Source: Megaleporinus macrocephalus (taxonomy: Eukaryota; Chordata; Actinopteri; Characiformes; Anostomidae). Taken from it: a stretch of DNA of 64,000 nucleotides. Positions within the stretch are counted from its first letter, which is position 1. Each line of letters opens with the position of its first letter. Below are positions 11,196-22,200 of the stretch, in pieces. Made by a program: the position numbers and the translations under genes. The stretch covers positions 6,843,986-6,907,985 of the forward strand of contig CM038721.1 in assembly GCA_021613375.1 (NCBI GenBank), read 5' to 3'. Below the pieces are notes generated by a model. That model was not told the DNA's origin. It saw only the letters and a list, made by a program, of their open reading frames with translations, and searched no databases.

Positions 11196-12607
11196 CTGTC
11201 AGGCTACTTCTGCTTATTTGGATTTACTAAGCTGACAGTATTATTATATGTTGTAACAAGCAATCCATGCTAATTCATCTTTGGTTATAGTGACGTGACA
11301 TGTTTTTCCATGTCATTCAACTAATTTTGCCCATTTTGTAGGTGTATATGTGTGTATAAAGATAAAGTTCTTTACCTATGCTAAGATAATCTTCTGGTCA
11401 TGACGTTGCACTGAAGTTACTAAGTCTTTGAGTATACTGAGCTGACAATGTTGCTTTGAAATCAAGCTAACATTGCAAACCCTTTAGCTATTTAGTTTTA
11501 AATTACAAATCAAATCTTTGATTCCGTGGGCAAACACAAACTGAGCCTTCAGGGTTATTCCTACAGACAGCGCAAGAACGAGCATTCAAAGTCATCTGAA
11601 GGAAAAGCAGCATGTGTAGGTGCAGATGCGACAGTAAATTTAGTCGTGTGGTCTCCACGCTTGGCCGAAACTCCACTGTTTAAACCCTATACCTGGTGAG
11701 TAAGAGCTGGTGTCAGCAGCTGGAGCCACAACTTTGATCTCAGTCTGGGAAAGTATGTTCTCACTACACAGCGTAAACATCACATAAATTACATTTATTC
11801 ACCTTCTCTGAGCAAGTGTGACAGGAGGAGCCATGTAACCCCTCCGCTGTGCCTCGTCTCCACCGGTAAATGATGCTTTTTTTCCTTCTTACCACGACGT
11901 GTTAATTAAAACAGTGACATTTAATCTGATTCGCCAACGTCCTAAATAGCAGCTGTGGCGTGCGTCTGTAGACTCATGGCTCCAGCGATGTACAGACAGT
12001 TAGGACACTCCGCTGGCTAAACTGAATGAGAATATTTTCATTACTCAACTCTCAGATTAGCATCTTAAAGAAAGTAGAGATGTCGTGAAAGCATGATGTA
12101 GCCATTTAAGAATTTTTTCATTGTTGCTTTTTTTAGGAACATGAAAAAACTCAATTTAGAGTTCTGTTTTTCTGTGTTTGTATGTGTTTGAAATACCCAT
12201 TAAGCTGTTTACCTGAAGGTTAAGCTGCTATGCTCTTTACCTGCGCTGCACACTTCTGTATTTACGTCTACTGTTTACAACCACCACTTAATCCTGGCTG
12301 CCTCAACCACAGCACCTCTCCAGTATGTACACTTAGCTGTACTACATATTCATTGCTCCACCAAATACTTATGTTTATTTATATTAACTGCTGTTTGCGC
12401 CAGTTCCAGCCACATTCTGACACTAACAGTACAGTTACTTTTAGTTCTCGTGTTTCTGTCTTTTGTATTGTCTCTTGTATTTGCACTATTGATTATTTAT
12501 TTTAGCTTTAATTAAGTACTGCACTGGAAAAGTAGTCTGACAGTGTTTAGTTATACAGTACAGCCTTGTGTTGATATAATAACAATAAAGTTACACAGTA
12601 TAAACAA
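11196..12607. other. No gene seen
   Basis: The left part (to about 11500) continues the degraded satellite-like phrases. The rest is unique-looking. A 91-residue plus-strand open frame at 12230-12505 has no recognisable domain. Confidence 0.5.
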
Positions 12608-12715
12608 TATGGCCAAAAGTAAACAGACACCTACCATCAACCCTACATGAGAACCTTGGCTATCCCACTCCAGCCAACACTTGGCAATGGGTCTAATGCT
12701 GACCATAAGCTAGAA
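12608..12715 (+). mobile_element. Left end of an interrupted Tc1-type MITE
   Basis: Starts TATGGCCAAAAGTAAACAGA, the terminal repeat form of a common fish Tc1-type element also seen at 60.07 kb. The matching right end is at about 14150, with about 1 kb of other sequence between. Confidence 0.65.
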
Positions 12716-12799
12716 GACTTTTAAAAGACTCTGAAAAAACGTTTAATAGACTAAAGTCTGACACCCTCTCAAATGTAGAACTTACTTACTTAGAACTAG

Positions 12800-13052
12800 A
12801 ATAAGCCACATGTGTTTTGAACACAGCAGAATTTGATCTCTGCATTCAACCCATCTGTGCAGTGAAACACCCACATATACACACACTAGTGAACATACAC
12901 ACTAGGGGGCGGTGAGCACACATGCCTGGAATAGTTGGAGTTAGGTGCCTTGCCCAAGGACACTACAGTCGTGGCTTGCTGGTCCCGGGGATTGAACCGG
13001 TGACCTTCAGGTCACAAGACCGGATCCCTAACCTTCAGGCCATGACTGCCCT
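12800..13052 (-). mobile_element. tRNA-derived SINE with a CTCF-like motif
   Basis: On the minus strand the element starts at about 13052 with a tRNA-like head: TGGCCTGAAGGTTAGG (A-box region) and GGTTCAATCCC (B box). Its body runs to about 12800. The body contains CACTAGGGGGCGG at 12900-12912 on the plus strand, which fits the CTCF core CASYAGRKGGCRS. It sits between the two halves of the Tc1-type MITE. A shortened copy is at 19.74 kb. Confidence 0.75.
12900..12912 (+). promoter_or_regulatory. CTCF-like core motif within a SINE
   Basis: CACTAGGGGGCGG matches the degenerate CTCF core at every position. Binding is not shown by sequence alone. Confidence 0.45.
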
Positions 13053-13744
13053 GAAGACTAGTCTAAAGACTAAAGTCTAAAGTCTAAAGGCTATGATTTT
13101 GCAAAGACTGGGGGTCTTTCAGAGTCATTATTTACAAGACTGCAACTCGATTCCTTTTGAGATTATTTCCCATTTATACAACTGAAGCTAGCACTGTAGT
13201 GTTTTAGCGTAGCATACTCAGCAGGGATTTCGAGAGCTTCGGTGATTTCTGTTCATCTTTTTTCCTTTTCCACTCTGTCGTGGTATAAATGGGAAAATAC
13301 GTCAAAGAGGCACTCTTACTAACTCCACAGCTCACTCCACAGCTCACTCCACAGCTCCACCAGTTTCTCTTCCTTTTGTATAGTCCAGGAGAACCGCTGT
13401 TTCCGAACTCTCACCGGACTCCCCTCCACGTCTAACTTCTTTACCCGCCAGACATTTATGGGTGCTTGCGCACTGTGTTGGAGGGGCTGCACGCGGTGGT
13501 GTGTTCCTTGCGGCTTACCATTTAGTGGTGAACGGAGCTCTCCTATTGGTTGTCAACAATGTTCACGTGACTATTTGCGTGAGCCAAGACTTACGACTTA
13601 CGATAATATTAAACACGTTTGATTTTATCGGAACACTAGGACGAGAAAAAGACCTGCAGTCTAGACCACCTCACACTAAACGATCGAGATGACTCGAGCG
13701 TGACTCAACTCTAGCAAGACTCTCAAGATTTTATTCCAACACTG
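13053..13744. other. No gene seen; short tandem repeats
   Basis: Short GACTAAAGTCTAAAGTCTAA-type repeats lie at 13055-13095, and three copies of ACTCCACAGCTC at about 13320-13358. A 76-residue plus-strand open frame at 13462-13692 is not recognised. Confidence 0.5.
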
Positions 13745-14152
13745 GAAATTTGTTTGGTGTAAGGTCAGCATTAGGTTTGTGTCCAGCTGTTCAGCTATGG
13801 AAACCCTTGTCATGAAGATTCTGATGCACTATTCTTCTGCTGATGTTCTTTCCAGACACAGTTTAGATCTTTGTAGCGAGTGATGCAAGAGATTTTAGCC
13901 AATTTTACACCCCGCTCTGTGAGTTTGAGTGGTCGACTGCTTCATGGCTTCACAGTAATAGCACTCACAGTTGACCGGGGCACTTCTATCAGGGCAGACA
14001 TTTCATAACCCGACTTTCCTATAACAGTGATCCACAGAGCTGCTCAGCAGAACCCATTCCAGTGTTTGTCTATGGAGATTGCATGGCTATGTACAAGTGC
14101 CTGAAACTAATGAACTCAGTAATGAGGAAGGGTGTCCACATAGCTTTGGCCA
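13745..14152 (+). mobile_element. Right part of the interrupted Tc1-type MITE
   Basis: Contains family blocks also found at 60.3-60.6 kb (TATGGAAACCC, CACAGTAATAGCACT, GTTTGTCTATGGAGATTG). It ends GTGTCCACATAGCTTTGGCC, the inverted form of the left end at 12608. Confidence 0.7.
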
Positions 14153-15323
14153 CTTGTAGGCTTAGGTTTAGAGATGTTCTACCTATGGAATGAATGAAAA
14201 GAATTATCAGAGAGAGGGGAGTGAGCTAGGCGCATCGGAGCAAAGCTCCTATCAGCACGACACCAGTTGCAACACCGCTCTCAGCATGCTTGCAGGGAGC
14301 CTGGGCGACTTCAGAGGAATCCCGGCAGCTGCCACACACAAACATACACACTCAGACAGCTCGCTTCCTGAAACAATTAAGAGCCACTTGAGCATATGAG
14401 CTGTTTAACAGGAGCCCACATTCCCAGAGGCCATTGTGGCTGGGGAGGGAGGCAAAGACGCAACGCAGCGAAGGGACCATCACTGAGCTGGGATCTGATG
14501 TATAGTGACGTTGACTGACAGATTACTTCAAGATGAGGAAGCGTTGATGCAACTGCTTCTCACACTGCAGGAGCCAAGTGACATCTATTCCATGAATTAA
14601 ATAAGGAGCCAAGAAAATCTCTCCCACTGAGAGAACTGGAGATGAAACCAGAATGCATTAGATGCTTTGGACGAAATATCAGTGCTGCCATTAAACTAAT
14701 ACTCACTAAGATTGCAGGTCTTAGGTCTTACAGCATGTTAGAAAAAACAAACTTCTGTTTGCTGCAAATATAGTCAGCCAAGTCATGATTGGCATCCAAA
14801 CATTGCTTCCATAGAGCTACAAGGCTAACATCACTAACAAACACTAGAAGTCAATAGTCACCCAAATCTTTTCTGTAAATAGATGCTGAAAGCTCCTCTC
14901 AAACCACACCCAGCTATTCGTTAAGGACCTCCAGACTTGTGAATGTGGTTTACAACATAGTAAAACTTACTGTGAGCTATAAAAATAAACAAACACTTAC
15001 AGCTCAACACAGCCAGCAATCATTTCAGACTAGAGGAGGCAAATTCTAACATGTCACACTCATACAGACCTCATAGATTTCTGTTCTTTCAATATAAAAA
15101 CATACATCTATAATTAAACATTTTAAGATGAACTGTTATTTACAAACAGAGCCAAAAGAATATAATCTGTGGAGAAAAAAATGGAGAACAATTGATGTCT
15201 TTAAAAGCAAGGAAGCAAATTTGGATGCAAAGCATGTCTCAGCTAATCGATTCCATTGGTAAGTGGTCAGTTATGGCAATGGGATATTTTTGCCAAGCCT
15301 TTTCTTTAATAATGGCCATGACG
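14153..15323. other. No gene seen
   Basis: Unique-looking sequence with no supported exon. Confidence 0.5.
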
Positions 15324-15848
15324 TACACTACCGCTCAAAAGTTTAGGATCACTTTAGAACTTAATTTCATGCAATTTTCATGCAATATACAAACAATATT
15401 GTCCATTTCACAACTAATTGAAGTGTATCAGATGATTTTTAAAGAATAAAAATGTTTGTATTAAAGCCTATTTTTGTATAGAGGCTTATTTTGCATATAG
15501 TCCTATTATCAGTAATTCTCAGTCCTCTGTCTAAATCTCCTGGTACGACCACCAATCCAAGTTAAGGATGTTATTGGACTAATTGGTTGTTAGGACACTC
15601 TTGCTCAATTGTGATGAACAGCTGAAAAACATTCTACTAATAAGTGAGTATAAAAGGGAGAACAACATTCTAGGTTAGTTTAGTATCTGAAGCATCAGCA
15701 GTTGATGGCTTGCTGACCGACTCACAATGACCAGAAAGAAACAACTTTGTTTAGAGACCCGTCAGTCCATTGTTGTGTTAAGGAAGAAGATACTCCATTG
15801 AAAACAAGAACATTTCACCGTGATCCCAAACTTTTGAGCAGTAGTGTA
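15324..15848 (+). mobile_element. Tc1-type MITE, copy 1 of 3
   Basis: Bounded by terminal inverted repeats TACACTACCGCTCAAAAGTT and, at the right, ACTTTTGAGCAGTAGTGTA, with TA at both outer ends as expected for Tc1/mariner insertions. The 525-base element keeps a leader and a truncated transposase start, then jumps to the right end. It is an internal-deletion derivative. Copies are at 19194-19724 (same orientation) and 55640-56148 (opposite). Confidence 0.9.
15727..15801 (+). pseudogene. Truncated Tc1-type transposase start, 24 residues
   Basis: An ATG opens a frame MTRKKQLCLETRQSIVVLRK plus four residues before a TGA. This is the start of the DNA-binding domain typical of Tc1-like transposases. 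The rest of the gene is deleted and the frame runs into the right terminal region. The same short frame stays open in all three copies. Confidence 0.65.
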
Positions 15849-15957
15849 CATCTGGTGGAAGACTGGCCATCAGGGCCTCCTCCTTACCTGATACCAACCA
15901 GTTCTCTGCTTCATTTCTTGCCAACTAGCCAACTACACCATCCAGATCTACCAGTTC

Positions 15958-17215
15958 AACTAAGTTTATTTGTATAGTGCTTCTTACAACGATGTTGTCA
16001 CAAAGCAGCTTTACAGATGTTTGAAAACAGACAGTTACAACATCCCTCAAGACTGGAGAAAGAAACCTTGGGAGGAACCAAGACTCACAAGGGGAGACCC
16101 GTCCTCCTCAGGTCACACAGTGTTTACAGTTTAATAAACTAAACACCAAAGAAAAACTAAGAGAACATCTGTTTGATGTCTGGATGGCAAAGCTTTAGAA
16201 AGTGCACAGGTAGAGGCAGTCTCTGACTGAGTCTTTGTGAAAAGTGGGAGTGAATTAAAACAGTCCTATCCAAGGATGGATTAAGGATAGTCTAGGCCTC
16301 TGGGCAAAGGGTTGCCCAGGGATAACCACCCTCCAATCCGCACCCCTCGTGATCAAGGTCCCTCTAATGGTATGCCCTGCTCTTCTCTAGGCCCCCCTGG
16401 TAGGGGCTCTCATAACCAGAGCTCTCTAAAATTATGCCCCCCTCTTTCCTAGGACCCCTAATTGCCAGTCGAAGTCAGAGCAGTGCCACAACGCCTCGTC
16501 CATTTTTTTATAAAGGGCCCAAAAGCAAGGCTAGAGGACCCAAAAGCATGACTAGAGGCCACAAAATCATGGCTAGGGGTCCCCAAGAGGCCCTGGGGTC
16601 AAAGTCCCTTAAAATCAGAGGATCCTTAAAATGGCGGGCCCTCAGAAATAAAAATATATTGTATCATAAATGTTGATAGGCGTCGCAAAATGCTGTGCTG
16701 GCCCTACTGGCCTGGTCAGTAATCCAGCCATGGTCCTATCTCAATGCTGGTACATCTGGATGGCATAGTGATGTGATTGAGGGTGTAGCAGTTGGCACAA
16801 ATATACAGGAGAGCTGGTTGGTGATAGGTGAGGAAGAGGCCCTGATGGTCAGTCTTCCAACAGTGTTCACAGGAGAAGCATGGCAATAAGATGGGACTGT
16901 TTTAGTTCACTCTCACTTTTTTACACAGACTAAATCAGAGACTGCCTCAGTCAGAGGCTGCCTCTACCTGTGCAGTTTCTAAAGCTTTTACCATCCAGAC
17001 TTCAAACAGAGGCTCTCTGGCTTAACAAACTGTAAATACTATGTGACCAAAAAAGGATGGGAGGGAGTTTTTTCTTGCCACCATCGCCAGTGGTTTACAC
17101 ACAGGGGGACACATGTTGTAACTGTATGTTTTCAAACTTCTGTAAAGCTTCCTTGTGACAACACTGATGTAAAAAGCGCTACAGAAATAAACTTGAATTG
17201 AATTGAATTAGAACC
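15958..17215. mobile_element. Foldback-type element with ~320-base inverted arms
   Basis: The left arm (15958-16262) and right arm (16900-17215) are inverted copies. GTTTATTTGTATAGTGCTTC at the left mirrors AAAAAGCGCTACAGAAATAA at the right, and the GCAGTCTCTGACTGAGTC block mirrors GACTGCCTCAGTCAGAGGC. The right end finishes with short TTGAA repeats, a tail seen on fish LINE/SINE elements. A single related arm is at 38.04-38.35 kb. Another transposon (16270-16732) is inserted in the middle. Confidence 0.75.
16270..16732. mobile_element. 463-base DNA transposon nested in the foldback element
   Basis: Begins CCAAGGATGGATTAAGG and ends CAGTAATCCAGCCATG, imperfect inverted repeats sharing GGATTA. 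It is flanked by the 7-base direct repeats GTCCTAT (16263-16269, 16733-16739). A second copy at 50002-50408 has the same ends and its own 7-base duplication. The interior is rich in GGGCCC-like phrases and has no transposase. The superfamily is not assigned. Confidence 0.85.
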
Positions 17216-18102
17216 AGATTACTGATTACCCATTAAAATGTAATTGCCGTTTGTGCTGTAACTGCTGAAAGGTCTGTATTAGCTCATTATACCTCATATG
17301 AGGTGCTTTATGCTCAGACTTTGAGGGCCGCTGTTTGTGGTGTCATTTGTAGATGCTCTTTAAAGTTGTTTCAGCAGTCTACAATAAGTGAATGTATCCT
17401 CTGTGTTTAAAAGGCATTCATTTCATATGAAAAAGTTAGAACTGACTGACTTTGGGGTAAATAGTAGTAATTTATGCATATTAAAATTCCGCACTCATCA
17501 TTCGAAACTGTTTATGGTAGCTCACGTGAAATCTGGCAAGATAAAGAAAATGGTTTATAGATAGACTATCTATATAAAACCAGAATAAAAGAGTTCACTG
17601 CCAGTTTACTGCTGTATAATGATGCGTTATGTAAAACCAGAGTAAACGCCTGATTCAGATATCTTTGAGAAAAAGCTGGAGATGTTAGTTCTGCCAATAA
17701 AGACAATCAAGATAAAATTCGTACTAAAATTTCTGTAGATTTGCTGAATGAAAAGCCGCAAAATTATGCTTGCCATAATGAAAACTCTTCAAGATTCATT
17801 AAAACCATGTATGAAGTTTTTAACCCTGTTTTTATAATGTACCTGTAATAAGTTTATAGTCTTTTATACTGCAACAGCCTACAGTTACAAAATACTGTAT
17901 TCAGTACCACCCAATGCTGTTGATGTTCAGGTCTACAATGATCTCAGAATCATTAACCAGAAGAAGATATGATGACAATAGTAGATAACTCACTCTAATC
18001 CTCAGATCACACATCCTTCACCAAGTTTTGACTGAGTTCTCTTTGAATTCTCTTTTAGTCATCAGATTCATCCACACAGGGGAGGGGTCCTAAGTAAGGG
18101 TC
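17216..18102. other. No gene seen
   Basis: AT-rich unique-looking sequence with no supported exon. Confidence 0.5.
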
Positions 18103-18474
18103 CTAAGTACAACCCATGTTACAAAACGCTCTTTCACAGTTAGCTTGTAGCTCTTGTTTGCTGCTAGTATTAGCAGTACTGCAAATGCCAATATCACCAT
18201 GAGAGTTCATACTATTGAGCAGTTTTAACCTGCGACCAGTGCTGGGTGGCCATGTCAGTCCCATTAAATCCTGAGCCAGCAAGGCGGCTGAAGGAGAACT
18301 GCTCCATTCCAGCAGCTCCGCTGTCACCGCACACTTCCTCCTCAGCGGCGGGGTCACACAGAAGCCAGCGTGTTCGAGGAAAAATGCAGCTGAGTAATTC
18401 CGAGAGGTGGCTGAAAAGACCCTGAAGGTGAAGCGGGGGTTAACGCGGGCTGCCGATGACAGCTGCTCCGCCAT
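18103..18474 (-). CDS. Unrecognised 123-codon open frame, possible exon
   Basis: The minus-strand frame starts MAEQLSSAARVNPRFTFRVF with an acceptable ATG context (TTGAAATGGCG-like, read ...TCAAATGGCGG). It runs through a stretch richer in CpG than its surroundings, and its last third drops to ordinary base composition. No domain, signal peptide or membrane segment is recognisable. It could be a first coding exon with read-through into an intron, a piece of a dispersed element, or a chance frame. I cannot assign a function. Confidence 0.2.
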   Translation of the reverse strand: MAEQLSSAARVNPRFTFRVFSATSRNYSAAFFLEHAGFCVTPPLRRKCAVTAELLEWSSSPSAALLAQDLMGLTWPPSTGRRLKLLNSMNSHGDIGICSTANTSSKQELQANCERAFCNMGCT

Positions 18475-19193
18475 TTGAACGCTTGGTCACCGCAGTAAAT
18501 GACCGGCGTAGCCTTTGCCCTATAGAATACAAGGGCCTAAAGAACTGCTGAGGACATGATCTTTACTCGCCATCATTCACTAAATGCATTAATAAGCGTT
18601 GAAAAAAAAAAAAAGTTGGCGGGTGCTTTGGACTGAGTGGAGGCGGGCCAGATGAGAGCTAATGCACTGGTGATAATGGCACTCTGTTGCGTCGTGCTCG
18701 TGCTCGTCGTGCTCGTGCTGCACTATTACTGAATACAGCCAGCGCCTCTAATCACACCTCTTACACATACAGCACGGTTGCTGTTCTGCTGCCCTTGTCC
18801 CTCCTTTTAAAGGACCCATATGGTGTTCTTCGTTCAGTGTATATGTTTTCCAGGTCTGCTTAAGACTCCTGGGTTTATGTACTTTTTACATGCCTACTTA
18901 TGTACAAGCTCTTCACACATCTTTATCTAACCTCCTTAAACTGAAACTGTTTTGTTACTTTGCCTTTAAGACATATGTAATTAATCTCTGTTCTGATTGG
19001 TTGCGCCTCATAACAAAAATGAGTCTTCTCTGGGGGAAATGGGTGGAGCCAAACTGCTGTAGGCTGAATAGGCAGATATATATGTAGACATCAAGAACTT
19101 TAGTATCTCTGTAAATTCAATTCACTTCAATTCATGGTCATTAACAACGTGCAAGTATATTTGCAAACGAAAAGAGGGTTGTGGCGGTATATA
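18475..19193. other. No gene seen; poly-A and TCG-rich tracts
   Basis: A poly-A run lies at about 18602-18614 and a GTGCTCGTCGTGCTCGTGCT tract at about 18695-18720. Nothing else recognised. Confidence 0.5.
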
Positions 19194-19724
19194 TACTACC
19201 ACTCAAAAGTTTAGGATCACTTTAGAATTTCATTTCATACAATTCATGCAATTTTCATGCAATTCACAAACAATATTGTCCATTTCACAATTAATTTAAG
19301 TGCCTCAGATGATTTTAAAGAATAGAAATGTTTGTATTAAAGTCTATTTTTGTATAGAGGCTTATTTTGCATATAGTCCTATTATCAGCAATTCTCAGTC
19401 CTCTGTCTAAATCTCCTGGTACGGCCGCCAATCCAAGTTAAGGATGTTATTGGACTAATTGGTTGTTAGGACACTCTTGCTCAATTGTGATGCACAGCTG
19501 AAAAACATTCTACTAATAAGTGAGTATAAAAGGGAGAACAACATTCTAGGTTAGTTTAGTATCTGAAGCATCAGCAGTTGATGGCTTGCTGACCGACTCA
19601 CAATGACCAGAAAGAAACAACTTTCTTTAGAGACCCGTCAGTCCATTGTTGTGTTAAGGAAGAAGATACTCCATTGAAAACAAGAACATTTCACTGTGAT
19701 CCCAAACTTTTGAGCGAAGTGTAT
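19194..19724 (+). mobile_element. Tc1-type MITE, copy 2 of 3
   Basis: Very close to copy 1. Ends are TACTACCACTCAAAAGTTTA and CTTTTGAGCGAAGTGTA. The truncated transposase start is at 19603-19677. Directly at its right lies a SINE fragment. Confidence 0.9.
19603..19677 (+). pseudogene. Truncated Tc1-type transposase start, 24 residues
   Basis: Same frame as at 15727 (MTRKKQLSLETRQSIVVLRK, then four residues and TGA), with one substitution (Ser for Cys at residue 8). Confidence 0.65.
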
Positions 19725-19737
19725 ATATACAGTGAAA

Positions 19738-19893
19738 CACCCACATACACACACACTAGTAAACATACACACTAGGGGGCAGTGAGCACACGTGCCTGGA
19801 GCAGTGAGCAGCCCTATCCACGGCGCCCGGGGAGCAGTTGGGTGTTAGGAGCCTTGCTCAAGGAAGCTAACCTTCAGGCCATGACTGCCCCCA
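19738..19893 (-). mobile_element. SINE copy with B box deleted
   Basis: Same family as 12800-13052: CAGTGAAACACCCACATACA, the CACTAGGGGGCAG block and the CTTCAGGCCATGACTGCCC head. About 60 bases that hold the B box in the other copy are missing between CTCAAGGA and AGCTAACC. It should be unable to drive pol III transcription. Confidence 0.7.
19770..19782 (+). promoter_or_regulatory. CTCF-like core motif in a SINE copy
   Basis: CACTAGGGGGCAG, a full match to the degenerate CTCF core, at the same element position as 12900-12912. Confidence 0.45.
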
Positions 19894-19928
19894 TCTAGCT
19901 GATATATCAAATACTTACTGACAACAAT

Positions 19929-20192
19929 GATTGGACATCTCATAAATAATGAGATATGCAATGTCCAATTAAAAACAAGCAACTCAAAAAGCGAGATCAA
20001 AAACATACTTTACTTTCAATGGAAGTCAATGGAACCAGATTTTTTCCCGAGCTATTCTGGAGCACTTCTATTGGTCCATTCATCATGAAATTTTCACACA
20101 ATGTAAACAACTATTGGCATGTTCAAATGATGTAGGAAACTCAAAATCAACAAAAATGGAAATGCCTGTTTTTCATTGGACAGTGATGATAT
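19929..20192 (+). mobile_element. MITE of the ATTGGACAG family, copy 2, beside a hairpin
   Basis: The element body starts at about 19958 (CAATGTCCAATTAAAAACAA), includes TACTTTCAATGGAAGTCAAT and CTATTGGTCCATTCATCATG, and ends TTTCATTGGACAGTGATGAT. To its left, 19929-19969 forms an imperfect hairpin because ATTGGACAT...CTCAT faces ATGAG...ATGTCCAAT. The left terminal sequence appears to be duplicated in inverted form. Confidence 0.65.
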
Positions 20193-20264
20193 AACAAAGT
20201 TGTCCCAGCACCCAGATGGTGAAATGAACTTCCTCTGGCTGTCCGAACAGCAGACTCTCACACG

Positions 20265-20517
20265 GTCTTGTTATTTAAATTAATCATATTGCACTTATGC
20301 TTCGCTTAACTCTTGTACCTTCTAGGTATGAACGCTGGCTGAGTATTACTAGATATTCTCTTGTCTCTAGGTATCAGTATTGACCCTTATTGTTTGAGCT
20401 CAAGGGAAATTTGGACTTAAACTTGTTTCTACTAGCTGGAGATACATACTGAACACAACATACTTTTGTAAGTTGCTCTGGATGAGAGCGTCTGCTAAAC
20501 GCTGAAAATGTAAATGC
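20265..20517 (+). mobile_element. SINE/LINE-type 3' tail fragment
   Basis: Ends with AGTTGCTCTGGATGAGAGCG and TCTGCTAAACGCTGAAAATG, a tail shared by many teleost SINEs and L2-type LINEs. The upstream part matches the usual preceding segment loosely. Confidence 0.6.
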
Positions 20518-21200
20518 AGCACAGTAGACGATGCTACACTACAATAGTCTCGAGAGTGATATTTGAAGCTCGCTTTTGAAACACTACGAGCGGATACTTG
20601 AGGGCTGGCTCTTTGTAATGTTTCCAAGATGCCACATTGGTGTCAGAGGTGGGATAGCACCCAAAGCTGTCAGGAGAGGAATAGCACTATGGGAAACTCA
20701 TAGGTGACACGGTGGAGAGGACTATAGGACTATAAGGAAGGAGCAGCGACAGTGAAGATGGATGTGGACGCCTACGACGGAGACGTCAGCGTAACCCGGC
20801 TGGCTGTAGGACACCTGGGACCCAAGAGTCAGGGCTCCAGCATCTACATGCTAGTGCAGAGGGCAGTAAAGGAAAATGAGGAGGGGGTGCCACTAATGTT
20901 GTGGTGTAAGGGTTGATGCTGCAAGCTGCAAAGAGCTCTACCGCTCAATTGGTGAAGGGTGCTATGCTCTGGTTCCCTGAGGGGCCCCGAGAGAGGACTG
21001 GGTGAGTACAAGGCAAGGTCAGGTAGCAGAGAGACAGTGGGGAAGGGGAAGTTGTGCCCCAGGGTGGCATCATCCCCTTCGGAGAGATCTGGAGCATAGA
21101 GACCGGCCTCCTCCCAGAACACAGCAGTTCATGAGGCCCCAAAGGAGAGCACTCAGCCTCTAGGGGGAGGACGCAAGGAGTCAGTAATGGGCTGCTACCA
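20518..21200 (+). mobile_element. LTR retrotransposon relic with tRNA-Leu primer site
   Basis: At 20638-20655, TGGTGTCAGAGGTGGGAT matches 17 of 18 bases of the complement of a vertebrate tRNA-Leu (CAG) 3' end including CCA. It follows a ...GCCACAT boundary, as a primer binding site follows an LTR. Downstream leader sequence (GGAGAGGAAT) is shared with the element at 63.7-64.0 kb. No pol region or intact reading frame is seen. Confidence 0.6.
20758..20916 (+). pseudogene. Short open frame after the LTR leader, possible gag remnant
   Basis: A 52-codon plus-strand frame beginning MDVDAYDGDVSV lies about 100 bases after the primer site, where a gag start would be expected. It is far shorter than a gag gene and has no recognised domain. 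It may equally be a chance frame. Confidence 0.25.
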
Positions 21201-21984
21201 TGTTGAAGGCAAGTTAAGGGCTTATTTTACATTACAGCTGAAAGTTCATATGTATTATCAAACAACGAGCCCTTCTGAGGGCTATGAAGAAGAAAAATAA
21301 AGCGTTTTGAGGCCCAAGTGTTTCAGCTTTTGCTATTATCAGTTCAGAGGACTGCAGCCCTAGATGATGCTGGAATGACTCACTGACCCAACCGCCCACC
21401 CTGAGCATCATCCGCTTACTAAGATTGTAAACTTGCGTCATTGCAAACGGAGCCAAAGAGATTCTATAAAAGAGCTATGACATCAGAAAGAAACGGGATG
21501 GACAATACTGGGCTGAAACATTTGGTTGAGTCCAGAGAGAAACGCCCTGATCTAGAGATTAGCAGAAAAGTGAGAGGGTTCACGGCAAAAAAAACCCAAA
21601 AAAACACTATTTACAAAACAAGCACGCTTCAGAAAGCGCTTCAGTCCGAGGCAAACATTCCAGCCGATAAGCAAAACAAACACCAGCCGTAGCAGAGCAT
21701 CAGGGTCACCTGGACCGACTCCAGGCTGCAGCAGATCAGCACTGCTCACCTCATGTGTGGCCAGGACAGGAATGTTGCCACCGAACCAATTGTTGGCACA
21801 CGAGAGATAGAACCATAAAGTAGGTCAGAGAGCTTCATAAGCAGATCGTAAACACCAAACTAGGTTCTTCACACTGCCAAATTCTGAGTCTCTACATTTA
21901 ACGTTAGAATTCAGTAAGGTCCAGTTAAAGGAAACTTCCTCAGGTCATAGTCTGGACGGTCACAATTTCAATAATTTCATTGTC
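21201..21984. other. No gene seen
   Basis: Open frames on both strands at 21232-21750 are short and unrecognised. Confidence 0.5.
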
Positions 21985-22200
21985 GTATCCTGTTTACTGA
22001 AGTAGCCTAGTAGTTCTATCAGCATTTTATATCATCAGCAGTTATAAGGCCAACACATCACACATACCGGTTCAGTATATTTTAACTATAGTAATCGTTT
22101 TAAATGCTGAACTGAATTAATTATTAAACTTTAAATAAATGTGTTTTCCTCTTAAATACAAGGGCTACATTAAAAGACAGTGCTTTGAAAAAAATAAAAT
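21985..22200 (+). mobile_element. Dispersed repeat, pair of 53880-54150
   Basis: TATCCTGTTTACTGAAGTAG, ACATCACACATACCGGTTCA and CAAGGGCTACATTAAAA match the reverse complement of 53.88-54.15 kb. The family is not identified. Confidence 0.6.
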
